Part shown: in pieces, positions 28,468-38,248 of the stretch
Layout: every line of letters begins with the position of its first letter
Numbering within the stretch: position 1 is the stretch's first letter
Origin: Pseudomonas fluorescens
GTDB taxonomy: Bacteria; Pseudomonadota; Gammaproteobacteria; Pseudomonadales; Pseudomonadaceae
Reading direction: 5' to 3'
Assembly (NCBI RefSeq): GCF_902498065.1
Contig: NZ_CABVIR010000001.1
Coordinates: 1,302,001 to 1,366,000 of the forward strand
DNA: 64,000 nucleotides
The notes under the pieces: model-generated
The model's database searches: none
Told to the model about the DNA's origin: nothing
What the model saw: only the letters and a program-made list of their open reading frames with translations
Made by a program: the position numbers and the translations under genes

Positions 28468-30387
28468 TCACTTCATCGTCGAGGCAATGATTTCCACCAG
28501 ATTGAGTTGAGTAAAAGGTTTGGACAAGCGCGGTAGTCTGGTCGCAAAGCCTTCCAGCCGCTCGGCGTAACCCGTGGCCAGGATGATCGGCAGGTCAGGT
28601 TTGATGCTGCGTATCGCCTGCGCCAGGTGCGCGCCGTCCATTTGTGGCATAGCCATGTCGGTAATGACCAGATCGATGGCCTGTTCGCTGTCGAACACTT
28701 TCAGCGCTTGAGCCCCGGATACCGCACTGATCACCCGATGCCCCAAGTCTTCGAGCAAAAGGCAGGTACTGGTCAGCACCAGGCTGTCGTCGTCCACCAC
28801 CAGCACGCATAGACGAGACACCGGCGGCGCGGCATTTTCCTCTACAGGTTTGGCAACCGAACCCTGTGTAGCCACGGGAATCCACAGTTCGGCCGTGGTG
28901 CCCTCGCCCTTGTGACTCTTGATGATGAATCGCCCGCCCAGTTGTTCGATGAAGCCATGCACCATCGACAATCCCAGCCCTGTACCTTTGCCAACCCCCT
29001 TGGTGGTAAAGAACGGGTCCATCGCCACGGCGAGTGTGGCGTCGTCCATGCCCTCCCCTGTGTCATTGATGGAGAGGCAAACATAACGGCCTGACATTGG
29101 CGTGAGCGCGGAGTGATCACTGGCTTCTTCAGACCGGGCGCGGATCAGGATCTTGCCACCATGGGGCATGGCATCGCGGGCGTTGGTCACCAGATTCAGG
29201 ACTGCCAGTTCGAGTTGGTTTATGTCGGCCAAAACCGGCTCGACTGCTTCCGTAAAACGGGTTTCGAGAACCACCGTAGGCCCGAGGGAACTGCGCAACA
29301 GGCCGGTGATACCTTCTAGCAGCGCCGGTATCTCGACCGGTTCGGTCTTCAATTCCTGACGTCTGGCAAATGCAAGCATGCGCTGGGTCAGCGACACTCC
29401 GCGCAAGGCGCCTTGAGTGGCGTTGTCCAGCAAGCGGGTGATTTTTTTATCCTCCCCCACGCGCTTGCGCACGATTTCCAGATTGCCAAGGATCACCGTC
29501 AACAGATTATTGAAGTCATGGGCAATCCCCCCGCTAAGCTGCCCGATGGCCTGCATTTTTTGCGCCTGGAAAAGCGCTTCGCGGGTTTGTTCGAGGGCGT
29601 GCTGAGCGCGGGTCGCTTCGGTGATATCCCGGGTGATCTTGGCGAAACCGAGCAACGTGCCGGTTTCGCCCCAGATCGGATCGACCACGACATGCGCCAG
29701 GAACCGTGTGCCGTCCTTGCGCAGTCGCCAGCCCTTGTTCTCGAATCGTCCTTCACGGACGGCAATGTCCAGCGTGCGTTTCGGTTCGCCGGCTGCGCGA
29801 TCTTCCGGGGTGTAAAACATCGAAAAATGCTGGCCGATCACTTCTTCGGGCAAGTAACCCTTGATGCGCTGGGCCCCAGGATTCCAGTTGGTCAGGCATC
29901 CATTGGCGTCGAGCATGTAGATGGCGTAGTCCGTGACGCTTTGAACCAATAGCCGGAACTGCTGCTCGCTTTGTTTGAGGACTTCTTCGGCCATCTTGCG
30001 GTCGGTCAGGTCCCGGGTGATCTTGGCAAACCCCAGCAATTTTCCCGTCGGGTCGAGGATCGGGTCGATCACCACATGGCACCAGAAACGTGTACCGTCC
30101 TTGCGTATCCGCCAGCCTTCGCCTTCGAAACGCCCTTCCCGAATGGCAGTTTCCAGAGCTCGCTGGGGCATTCCCTTGAGACGGTCTTCTTCCGTGTAGA
30201 AACGCGAGAAATGCTGACCGAGGATTTCCGCTTCCTCATACCCTTTGAAGCGTCGAGCTCCGGCGTTCCAGCTGGTAATGATGCCGTCGGGATCAATCAT
30301 GTAGATCGCATAGTCAATCACCGCATCGATCAACAGGCGAAAGCGCCCGTCCTCGATTGCGCTGGCTTTGGTTCGATCTTCAATCAT
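28468..30387 (-). CDS. Cytosolic hybrid histidine kinase with two PAS domains and a receiver
   Basis: 639 residues without membrane segments. Order: PAS (about 12-130), PAS (141-258), HisKA with His290 in GGIAHDFNNLL, HATPase with N-box 'LVTNARDAMPHGG' and G-boxes NDTGEGMDD and GKGTGLGLSMVHG, then a receiver (about 524-637) with phospho-acceptor Asp577 in VITDMAMP. The two PAS domains are very alike (both read DYAIYM.D..G..T.WN.GA.R.KGY and GFAKITRD.T), which points to internal duplication. The receiver is fused, so a partner phosphotransfer protein would be elsewhere. Signal unknown. No response regulator lies beside it. Confidence 0.92.
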   Translation of the reverse strand: MIEDRTKASAIEDGRFRLLIDAVIDYAIYMIDPDGIITSWNAGARRFKGYEEAEILGQHFSRFYTEEDRLKGMPQRALETAIREGRFEGEGWRIRKDGTRFWCHVVIDPILDPTGKLLGFAKITRDLTDRKMAEEVLKQSEQQFRLLVQSVTDYAIYMLDANGCLTNWNPGAQRIKGYLPEEVIGQHFSMFYTPEDRAAGEPKRTLDIAVREGRFENKGWRLRKDGTRFLAHVVVDPIWGETGTLLGFAKITRDITEATRAQHALEQTREALFQAQKMQAIGQLSGGIAHDFNNLLTVILGNLEIVRKRVGEDKKITRLLDNATQGALRGVSLTQRMLAFARRQELKTEPVEIPALLEGITGLLRSSLGPTVVLETRFTEAVEPVLADINQLELAVLNLVTNARDAMPHGGKILIRARSEEASDHSALTPMSGRYVCLSINDTGEGMDDATLAVAMDPFFTTKGVGKGTGLGLSMVHGFIEQLGGRFIIKSHKGEGTTAELWIPVATQGSVAKPVEENAAPPVSRLCVLVVDDDSLVLTSTCLLLEDLGHRVISAVSGAQALKVFDSEQAIDLVITDMAMPQMDGAHLAQAIRSIKPDLPIILATGYAERLEGFATRLPRLSKPFTQLNLVEIIASTMK

Positions 30388-30472
30388 TGATCCATCTCGG
30401 CAGGATTATTTTTCTGGAGTATGCGACAAAGCGGGATTTGGAAAGTTGAAAAGCAATGCTCGCCGCAAAAAG

Positions 30473-31381
30473 TCAGCGGTACACGTATCTGACAATGTAG
30501 GCATACAAGTCGTTGCATACGAAGCCAGGAACATGACTGTCGTACAGGCCGGCCTTGAGCAGCGCCATGTGGCACTCTTTTACGATCTCGTCACGATCGC
30601 CCATGGTGTATACAGGATTGTTGATGATTTCACCGTAAGCACCGTAGGAGTAAGGCGCTGGTGAGCCGGTGATCACCAGTTCATCGTCGGCATCCCTGGT
30701 GTAGAGGCTTTGGGCACGCAAGGTCCGCTCCTTCAACTCACCAAACCCGCGTTCGTAAAGGGTGATTTGTGATCCGCTGACCGCTTTCGCGGCTGTTTCC
30801 AGGGCCAGGATGATCGCTTGCGCATTGCTCATGCTGGCGTCCAGCGCCGATGACGTCAGAAAGCGCTCCATTTGTTTTTCTTTGAGGCTGTTGAACGCTC
30901 TCTTGATGCTCGAAACATGAGCGAACGCTTGATTGCACCCGACAATGTGAGTCTCGAATTGATAACCGGCGATGGTCGCTGAAGGTGGAAAATTCGCAAA
31001 ATCGATACTGTCGAATGCGCATTCCATGATGATGTTGAATTTACTGACGAATGCCTGCGCAAAGATTTTCGCGCAGACATCACGTACAAACGCCTCCGTA
31101 TGTTCATACGCATGCAAAACACCGAGTTTGATCATCTCGGCGTACTGAGGGTGTTTTTCCCGGTATTCGAGCAGGTAAAGGCGCACGTAGTTTTTATAGC
31201 GGCCCGAAGGCAGAAGACTTTTTTCAAGCAGATACGTTTTGCCCGACCCCTGCAGACCGGCAGCGATCAGCATTTTCGGAGTTGCCTCGGCGGTGATGCC
31301 GCTGAACAGCGTCGCTTTTATTTCATCGAATGCTGCCGTGACCTGCTCTTGGGTGTACGTATAGTTCGGTGCTGCTGACAT
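30473..31381 (-). CDS. Zeta-toxin-like P-loop kinase
   Basis: 302 residues. Walker A is AGLQGSGKTYLLEK (42-49 as the G..GKT core) and the following region 'FNIIMECAFDSIDFANFP' matches the layout of zeta_toxin kinases, which phosphorylate UDP-GlcNAc precursors or other small substrates; the middle is helical (QAIILALETAAKAVSG). No epsilon-like antitoxin is visible next to it: the neighbours are a histidine kinase and a helicase in unrelated operons. Base composition is lower in GC than its surroundings and the upstream gap (31382-31508) is AT-rich, consistent with acquisition. Substrate and toxicity are unknown. Confidence 0.7.
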   Translation of the reverse strand: MSAAPNYTYTQEQVTAAFDEIKATLFSGITAEATPKMLIAAGLQGSGKTYLLEKSLLPSGRYKNYVRLYLLEYREKHPQYAEMIKLGVLHAYEHTEAFVRDVCAKIFAQAFVSKFNIIMECAFDSIDFANFPPSATIAGYQFETHIVGCNQAFAHVSSIKRAFNSLKEKQMERFLTSSALDASMSNAQAIILALETAAKAVSGSQITLYERGFGELKERTLRAQSLYTRDADDELVITGSPAPYSYGAYGEIINNPVYTMGDRDEIVKECHMALLKAGLYDSHVPGFVCNDLYAYIVRYVYR

Positions 31382-31508
31382 ACCTTGATTTCCTTATCAA
31401 AGACTGGCTGAAAGTGATGATTGCCTCTATGACTAAAGCGGGCATACGCCACTTGTTCAAATGCCTGTGTTTTTCAAGGTATGTCTATGTTTTTAAAAGT
31501 AAAAATTC

Positions 31509-33788
31509 CTACTCGACCGAGACCGAATTCGCCAGCGCAACCGACCACCAGCGCGGTAGCAGTTGCTTGACCTTGCTGTCGCCAAACCGGTCATCGATCA
31601 ACATCACCACCCCTTCATCCTGCTGGGTGCGGATCACCCGACCCGCGGCCTGCACCACCTTCTGCACGCCGGGAAACAGGTAGGTGTAGTCGTAACCCGC
31701 ACCGAAAATCGCTGCCATGCGATGTTTCAACTGTTCATTGACCGGGTTGAGTTGCGCAAGACCCAAGGTGGCGATAAATGCACCGATCAGCCGCGCGCCG
31801 GGCAAGTCGATGCCCTCGCCAAATGCCCCGCCCAACACCGCGAAGCCAACTCCCTGGCTATCCGCGGTGAATTGGTCGAGAAAGTCCTGGCGCCGGGCTT
31901 CCCCCATGCCCCGGGATTGCGCCCACAAATTGATGTGCGGATGTTTTTCGGCCAGCAACTGTGCCACTTGCTGCAAGTAATCGAAGCTGCTGAAAAATGC
32001 CAGGTAGTTGCCGGGGCGTTGACTGAACTGCCGGGCGATCAGCTCGACGATCGGTGCAAGGGACGATTGCCGATGGACGAACCGCGTGGATATCTGGCTG
32101 ACGATATGCACCTTCAACTGGTCGGCGTGAAACGGTGATTCGACGTCGATCCACACCGTGGTCGCCGGCGTCCCGAGGAGATCCGCGTAGTAATGACGCG
32201 GACTCAACGTCGCAGAAAACAGCACGGTGCTGCGTGCAGCCGTCAGGCGCGGGCGGATGAAGCCCGCAGGCACCACGTTGCGCAGGCACAGTTGCGAAAG
32301 CGGCTTTTTGCGCTCGAGGTCCCGCTTGCCGATGTCGAACAGGAACTGTTCATCGAACAGTTCGGCGACGCGGCAGAATTGCAGCATGTCGAAATAAAAC
32401 GTCTGCAATGCGCTGTCCAGTCCCTGCGGATGATCGTTGAGGTAATCGCCGATGCTCGCCGTGCACGAAGACAGCGCCTGAAGCAGCTTTTCCGGAGGCT
32501 TGTCGTAGGCCTGATACGCCCCCAATTGCAGATTATGCAGGGTGTTCCACTCGCGATTGACCCGCTGCAGGGATTTCTTCAACGGCTCGGGAGCGGTTTT
32601 ACGCACATCGTTGAAGGTCGATTGGTCGAGACTGGCGCTGTACATCTGCCGGCCGCGCTCCACCAGGTTGTGGGCTTCGTCCACCAGCACCGCCACTTTC
32701 CAGTGGTTGGCCTGGGCCAGCCCGAACAGCAGCGCACTGAAATCGAAATAGTAGTTGTAGTCGGCGACCACCACGTCTGCCCAGCGGGCCATTTCCTGGC
32801 TCAGGTAATACGGGCAAACCGCATGTTTGAGCGCTACCTCGCGCAAGGCGTTCTGGTTCAACAGCGTCAACGCGCTGGCGGCCCGGCGCGCAGCCGGCAA
32901 GCGATCATAGAAGCCCAGGGCCAAGGGGCAGGATTCGCGGTGGCAGGCTTTGTCCGGATGCTCGCAAGCCTTGTCCCGGGCGATCATTTCCAGGACCCGC
33001 AGCGGTGGCGCAGCACCGCTGTCGAGGATCACCTGCGCCGCGTCGAGCGCCAGTTTGCGCCCCGGCGTTTTTGCCGTAAGGAAGAACACCTTGTCCAGTT
33101 GCTGCGGCGCCAGCGCCTTAAGCATTGGAAACAGCGTGCCAAGCGTCTTGCCGATACCGGTCGGCGCCTGTGCCATCAGGCACCGTCCGGTGCTGACCGC
33201 CTTGAACACCGACTCGGCCAAATGACGCTGCCCCGGACGAAAACCGGCATGGGGAAATTCCAATTGCTGCGCCGCGCTGTTGCGCGCCTCGCGATGGGCC
33301 AATTCCTGTTCGGCCCAATGCAGGAAAAGCTGACAATGATGCTCGAAGAATGCCTGCAGTTCTTCAGCGCTGAAGGCCTCGACCAGGCAGGTTTCCTTTT
33401 CGCTGACGATGTCGAAATACACCAGTGCCAGGTTGATCTGCGCCAGGTCCAGTTTCTGGCACATCAACCAGCCGTAAACCTTGGCCTGCGCCCAATGCAG
33501 TTGACGATGGTTGGCCGGTTGTTTGCTCAAGTCCCCGCGATAGGTTTTGACTTCTTCCAGGCAGTTTTGCGCCGGGTCGTAACCATCCGCCCTGCCCTTG
33601 ACCTTCAACGTCTGGTACACACTTTCAAGCGCGACTTCGCTCTGGTAACCCTCGCTGCGCCGGGACGCCACCGTGCGGTGGCCGACGATTCCCTCCAGTG
33701 CCGTCGGCGATGGCGTGAAGCGCAGGTCGAGGTCCCCGACCTTGGCGGTGAATTCACACAACGCCCGCACTGCGATGCTGTAGCTCAA
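31509..33788 (-). CDS. XPD/DinG-like Fe-S helicase with N-terminal PD-(D/E)XK-like domain
   Basis: 759 residues from TTG at 33788, which overlaps the FAN1 stop as TTGA. The N-terminus shows a nuclease-like pattern: Asp68 in GRADGYD, then Glu79-Val-Lys81 in LEEVKTYRG. The SF2 helicase core follows: Walker A APTGIGKT (208-215), Fe-S cysteines 275, 282, 287 and 325 (XPD-type), DEAH 370-373, and C-terminal motifs 'GRVIRTQQDEGVVMLIDDRF'. Annotated in Pseudomonas as an ATP-dependent DNA helicase. It is coupled to the VRR-NUC nuclease, pointing to a joint role in DNA repair, probably crosslink or replication-fork processing. The longer upstream frame is not needed. Confidence 0.9.
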   Translation of the reverse strand: MSYSIAVRALCEFTAKVGDLDLRFTPSPTALEGIVGHRTVASRRSEGYQSEVALESVYQTLKVKGRADGYDPAQNCLEEVKTYRGDLSKQPANHRQLHWAQAKVYGWLMCQKLDLAQINLALVYFDIVSEKETCLVEAFSAEELQAFFEHHCQLFLHWAEQELAHREARNSAAQQLEFPHAGFRPGQRHLAESVFKAVSTGRCLMAQAPTGIGKTLGTLFPMLKALAPQQLDKVFFLTAKTPGRKLALDAAQVILDSGAAPPLRVLEMIARDKACEHPDKACHRESCPLALGFYDRLPAARRAASALTLLNQNALREVALKHAVCPYYLSQEMARWADVVVADYNYYFDFSALLFGLAQANHWKVAVLVDEAHNLVERGRQMYSASLDQSTFNDVRKTAPEPLKKSLQRVNREWNTLHNLQLGAYQAYDKPPEKLLQALSSCTASIGDYLNDHPQGLDSALQTFYFDMLQFCRVAELFDEQFLFDIGKRDLERKKPLSQLCLRNVVPAGFIRPRLTAARSTVLFSATLSPRHYYADLLGTPATTVWIDVESPFHADQLKVHIVSQISTRFVHRQSSLAPIVELIARQFSQRPGNYLAFFSSFDYLQQVAQLLAEKHPHINLWAQSRGMGEARRQDFLDQFTADSQGVGFAVLGGAFGEGIDLPGARLIGAFIATLGLAQLNPVNEQLKHRMAAIFGAGYDYTYLFPGVQKVVQAAGRVIRTQQDEGVVMLIDDRFGDSKVKQLLPRWWSVALANSVSVE

Positions 33789-35437
33789 GCGCTCTGCTCC
33801 GCCCACTGCACGTAGCAAACAGCAATCGGCATCTGGTGTTCATGGCAGAATTCGAGCCAGCGCAACTGGTTGTCCTGCAGGCGATCACCGGGGCCTTTGA
33901 CTTCGATCATGCGGTAGGTCTTGTGCTGCGGCCAGAACTGGATCAGGTCCGGCATACCGGCGCGGTTGGCCTTGATGTCCAGCAACAGGCGGTTGAACCA
34001 GTGTTTGAGGTGCTCGGCGGGCAGGCAATCGAGGGCTTGTTCAAGCAACTGTTCGCTCAACGCCCCCCAGAACACGAAAGGCGACTGCACCCCCCACTTC
34101 ACGGCATACCGCTCACGGATGGTCTGACGGTAACGCCCGTCATCGAGTTCGACGAGGCAGGCCTGAAACAGATCAGCCCGGCGCGCCTGGAAGTCTTCAT
34201 TGAGCAAATCCGCCGGCCCCCGCTGAAACGGGTGGAAAAACGCACCCGGTAACGGCGCAAAGATTGCCGGCCAGCACAGCAGCCCGAACAATGAGTTGAT
34301 CAGGCTGTTTTCGACGTAATGCACCGGTGCCGAGTCCTCCGCCAGATGCGCCTGAACGCAGGATTCCACCGACAGCGCCGGGTCGGTTCTGGGCAGTTGC
34401 AGATCGAGCCGTTGCATTTCCCGTGGAGAAGATCGTTTCACTGCCGGCCCGCCGAGCTTGCGTCGCAGCCTGGGTACCACACGCAGCAATTGCTGTTGTT
34501 CGGCGGCGCTTTCCGGCGACTGCCCGGCAGCAACGGCCAGGTCCATCGCCAGTTGATACTCGCCACAGCGCTCCAGCACACGAATCAATCGCCCCCGAGC
34601 ACCAGGCCAGGCGCACTCGCGGTAAATATTGAGGGCATTGGCGAAGTCCGCCATGCGCTCGCAATGCTGACCGATCAGGAACAGCAATTTGCCGCGCCGT
34701 TTTTGCAGCCAGGGATTGCTCAGCGCCAGTCCGTTGATCTGCTCGACAATCGCCGCCACTGCTTCTCCGGCATCGAAACGCTGCTGACAATCATGAAGAA
34801 ACAGGCAGGTATCCACGTCCTCGCGACTGCGCAAGCCGCGTGATTCGGTACAGAACTCGACTTTTTCATAGGTAAAGATGCCGAGGTCAGCGAGCACGAA
34901 CTCCGACCAGTCCTGGTACAGGTTGCCGAAAAACATCAGGCGCAGGCGATCGCACAAGCCCATGATAGTCAGGCTGAACAATCGATCATCCAGTGGCGCG
35001 CACCACTGATTGAAGGGTTGTATCTCGGGAAACTGTTCGCTCAGTTCGGGCAGCCAGTCGGACTTTTTCGCCTTGGGCTGATCGATGGCGGCACCGAAGC
35101 ATTGAAGGATTTCGGCCTTGAGCAGCACCTCGAACACCACGTCGAGCGGCAGCGGCGACTGCTCATCAATCCAGCCCAGGGCCAACAACGGTTCGGCGGC
35201 CCGGGCAATGTCGCCAATCTCGACGTAATGCAGTTTGCTCGCCCGGAAGTGAACGCCCTTGCGCATGACCATCCGCACCAGTAACGCACGGGGCTCCCGG
35301 GGCAGTCGGTTGAATTCACGAATGAAGCATTGCTCCTCGACACTCAACACATCGACATAGCGATGTTCAAGCCAATCAAGTACTTGCATGAAGTTATTCA
35401 AGTAATAGAACGGATCATCGAGGGGATTTGTAGTCAC
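33785..35437 (-). CDS. VRR-NUC domain nuclease (bacterial FAN1-like)
   Basis: 550 residues. The C-terminal VRR_NUC domain has the PD-(D/E)XK core: 'RAGMPDLIQFWPQ' then MIEVKGPGDRLQDNQ. The central part is helical, in the manner of the FAN1 TPR-like region, and the N-terminus has an SAP-like stretch 'KGVHFRASKLHYVEIGD'. P. aeruginosa FAN1 cuts 5' flaps and repairs crosslinks. The start is uncertain: GTG at 35437 lacks a good ribosome-binding site and Met17 is an alternative. The stop overlaps the start of the helicase gene by 4 bases. Confidence 0.9.
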   Translation of the reverse strand: MTTNPLDDPFYYLNNFMQVLDWLEHRYVDVLSVEEQCFIREFNRLPREPRALLVRMVMRKGVHFRASKLHYVEIGDIARAAEPLLALGWIDEQSPLPLDVVFEVLLKAEILQCFGAAIDQPKAKKSDWLPELSEQFPEIQPFNQWCAPLDDRLFSLTIMGLCDRLRLMFFGNLYQDWSEFVLADLGIFTYEKVEFCTESRGLRSREDVDTCLFLHDCQQRFDAGEAVAAIVEQINGLALSNPWLQKRRGKLLFLIGQHCERMADFANALNIYRECAWPGARGRLIRVLERCGEYQLAMDLAVAAGQSPESAAEQQQLLRVVPRLRRKLGGPAVKRSSPREMQRLDLQLPRTDPALSVESCVQAHLAEDSAPVHYVENSLINSLFGLLCWPAIFAPLPGAFFHPFQRGPADLLNEDFQARRADLFQACLVELDDGRYRQTIRERYAVKWGVQSPFVFWGALSEQLLEQALDCLPAEHLKHWFNRLLLDIKANRAGMPDLIQFWPQHKTYRMIEVKGPGDRLQDNQLRWLEFCHEHQMPIAVCYVQWAEQSA

Positions 35438-35659
35438 AGGAAAACAGGGCCATGGCGAAAGAGTACTGGTTATGCGTACAGATACCAGCTACAACCCGTC
35501 CGGTGCAAACGGAAAAGGATAAGCGGCAGCGCGATGCAGATTTTTTTTCTGGACCGTCGAACTTTCTGCGGATACTTCGCACCAACCGCGGTAGAGGTAC
35601 AGTGGCGATTGGAGGGTCCAAGGCCGTCGCGCTGTTTTTTTGGAGGATATGAGGTGGTT

Positions 35660-35884
35660 ATGAACATCAAGACTCTGGGTTTGCCCCTGGCAGCCGCCGC
35701 GCTTCTGACATTGGCCGGTTGCTCGACGCCAACGGTCGTGACGCTGCAGAACGGCACTCAGTATTTGACCAAGGACATGCCAAAAGCCAACAACAAGGAA
35801 GGCTTTTACGAATTCGAAGATATTTCCGGGGCGAAAGTGAAGATCAAGGTTGATGATGTGGCCACGGTTCGCAAGGAAGATTAA
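35660..35884 (+). CDS. YgdI/YgdR-family lipoprotein
   Basis: 74 residues. The signal peptide ends in a lipobox (LTLAGCS, Cys21). The rest is the small YgdI/YgdR beta-barrel: 'VVTLQNGTQYLTKDMPK' and 'GFYEFEDISGAKVKIK'. Likely an inner- or outer-membrane lipoprotein of unknown role. ATG at 35660 gives a typical signal; GTG at 35654 has a better spaced GGAGG (35642-35646, 7 bases) and is a real alternative. Confidence 0.88.
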   Translation: MNIKTLGLPLAAAALLTLAGCSTPTVVTLQNGTQYLTKDMPKANNKEGFYEFEDISGAKVKIKVDDVATVRKED

Positions 35885-36029
35885 ACACCTCGTTATCGTT
35901 CATCGCGAGCCCTCCTCGATGTGGCAGGTTTCGCACACTGCCTTAAACTGCGTACACCCCATGTAACGCATGACGATGCAGGTTTTCGTTACTCCACGGG
36001 CCTCACAAAATGATCCGGGTGAAGCCGAC

Positions 36030-36686
36030 ATGAAAATGTTCACACCCTTTTTAGTCGCGCTCATCACCGCTGGCACAGGTGCGGCAGCGAGCCTGTGTAC
36101 GAATGCCGAGACTTCCGTGGTCCTGGAAACCAGCTTCGACTGCGCCAGGGCCGCCGCAGCCGTCGAGAAGCTGATCTGCCGTACCCCTCAACTGAAACAG
36201 ATGGATATTGAACTGACGCGCCTTTATCGCCTGGCACTGACGGACGATCATTCGGTGCCACGTCCTGACAAAATCGAGATCGAACAGCGGTTCTGGGTGG
36301 GCGCCCGCAATCAGTGCTCTTCCGAAGCACAGCCCATCGCCTGCACGATCCGAAGTTATGCCGAGCGGGCGCATCAGCTTCGTCAGGGCTCGGCAATTGC
36401 ACGCACCAAGGATCCGAGCAGACTGACCGACGGCCCGATCGCCTTCCGTTGCGCCGGGCTCAACGCGTTAATTGCCGTCACTTACTTCAATGTCCAGCCA
36501 CGTGTCGCGTACCTGAAATGGGGGAATACCTCTGCCACCCTAATCCAGGTGCCGAATGATTCCGCAACTCAATACAACGGCAAGGATTACCGGGGAAGCT
36601 ACAACTTCTGGCAAAACGGCAGCGACGCCTTGTTCCAGATGCCGGGCTCGGGGCAAATGAGTTGTACGGCCGAGCCGGTCAGTTGA
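36030..36686 (+). CDS. LprI-MliC fusion, putative periplasmic lysozyme inhibitor
   Basis: 218 residues. Signal peptide MKMFTPFLVALITAGTGAAA. An LprI (DUF1311)-like part follows: FDCARAAAAVEKLICRTPQL, LTRLYRLAL, FWVGARNQCS, YAERAHQL. The C-terminal ~80 residues fit MliC: IAFRCAGLNALIAV, 'VAYLKWGNTSATLIQV', and the last Cys in GQMSCTAEP. Both domain types are linked to inhibition of C-type lysozyme, so the fusion probably protects against host or competitor lysozyme. The ATG at 35970 in the same frame is rejected because it lacks a signal-like start. Confidence 0.8.
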   Translation: MKMFTPFLVALITAGTGAAASLCTNAETSVVLETSFDCARAAAAVEKLICRTPQLKQMDIELTRLYRLALTDDHSVPRPDKIEIEQRFWVGARNQCSSEAQPIACTIRSYAERAHQLRQGSAIARTKDPSRLTDGPIAFRCAGLNALIAVTYFNVQPRVAYLKWGNTSATLIQVPNDSATQYNGKDYRGSYNFWQNGSDALFQMPGSGQMSCTAEPVS

Positions 36687-36730
36687 TCGCGCAACGGGAC
36701 AACCCTGTCCCGATGGCCCGGTCCCGCCTG

Positions 36731-37855
<1,125 letters not shown>

Positions 37856-37863
37856 TCAGAGGA

Positions 37864-38205
37864 TCAAAAAATCAAAACGTAGGTCTTGCGCACGGTTTCC
37901 TGAATGTCCCAGATACCGAGGCTGTTGGCTGGCAACATCAGTGCGTCGCCGGCTTCTATGTGGAGGGTTTCACCGTCATCCGGGGTGAAGGTGCAGCGCC
38001 CCTGAATGAAATGACAAAATTCTTGCGCCACGATCTGTCGACGCCAGCGGCCGGGGGTGCATTCCCAGACGCCGGTTTCGACCCCGTCGTCGCGTTCGAC
38101 GCTGGTGGTGGAAGCCACCGCCACGGGGGTGCCCAGTGGCACGGCGACCGGGTTAGATTCGTCCAGCGTCAGGGTTGCGGTGTTCTTGAACTGCGTGATG
38201 CCCAT
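37864..38205 (-). CDS. Small cupin-domain protein
   Basis: 113 residues with one cupin fold. 'VWECTPGRWRRQIVAQEFCH' and FIQGRCTFTPDDGETLHIEAGD form the two cupin motifs, with His/Glu positions near EFCHFIQG. The PotF gene follows with 47 bases. It resembles the cupin half of the PuuR-type amine-responsive proteins, but has no DNA-binding part. Start ATG at 38205. Confidence 0.82.
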   Translation of the reverse strand: MGITQFKNTATLTLDESNPVAVPLGTPVAVASTTSVERDDGVETGVWECTPGRWRRQIVAQEFCHFIQGRCTFTPDDGETLHIEAGDALMLPANSLGIWDIQETVRKTYVLIF

Positions 38206-38248
38206 GGGAGTACCTGTCGATTGATCTTTTAGGTGAAAAGCGCGCTGT

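Noticed and set aside
32193..33815. 540-codon plus-strand open frame opposite the helicase gene
   Set aside because: Antisense shadow of a clear helicase gene; its sequence has the Gln/Arg/His-rich composition usual for such frames.
35330..35659. Long N-terminal extension of the YgdI/YgdR lipoprotein
   Set aside because: The extension runs opposite the FAN1 start and lacks a signal; the real start with lipobox is at 35660 (or GTG 35654).
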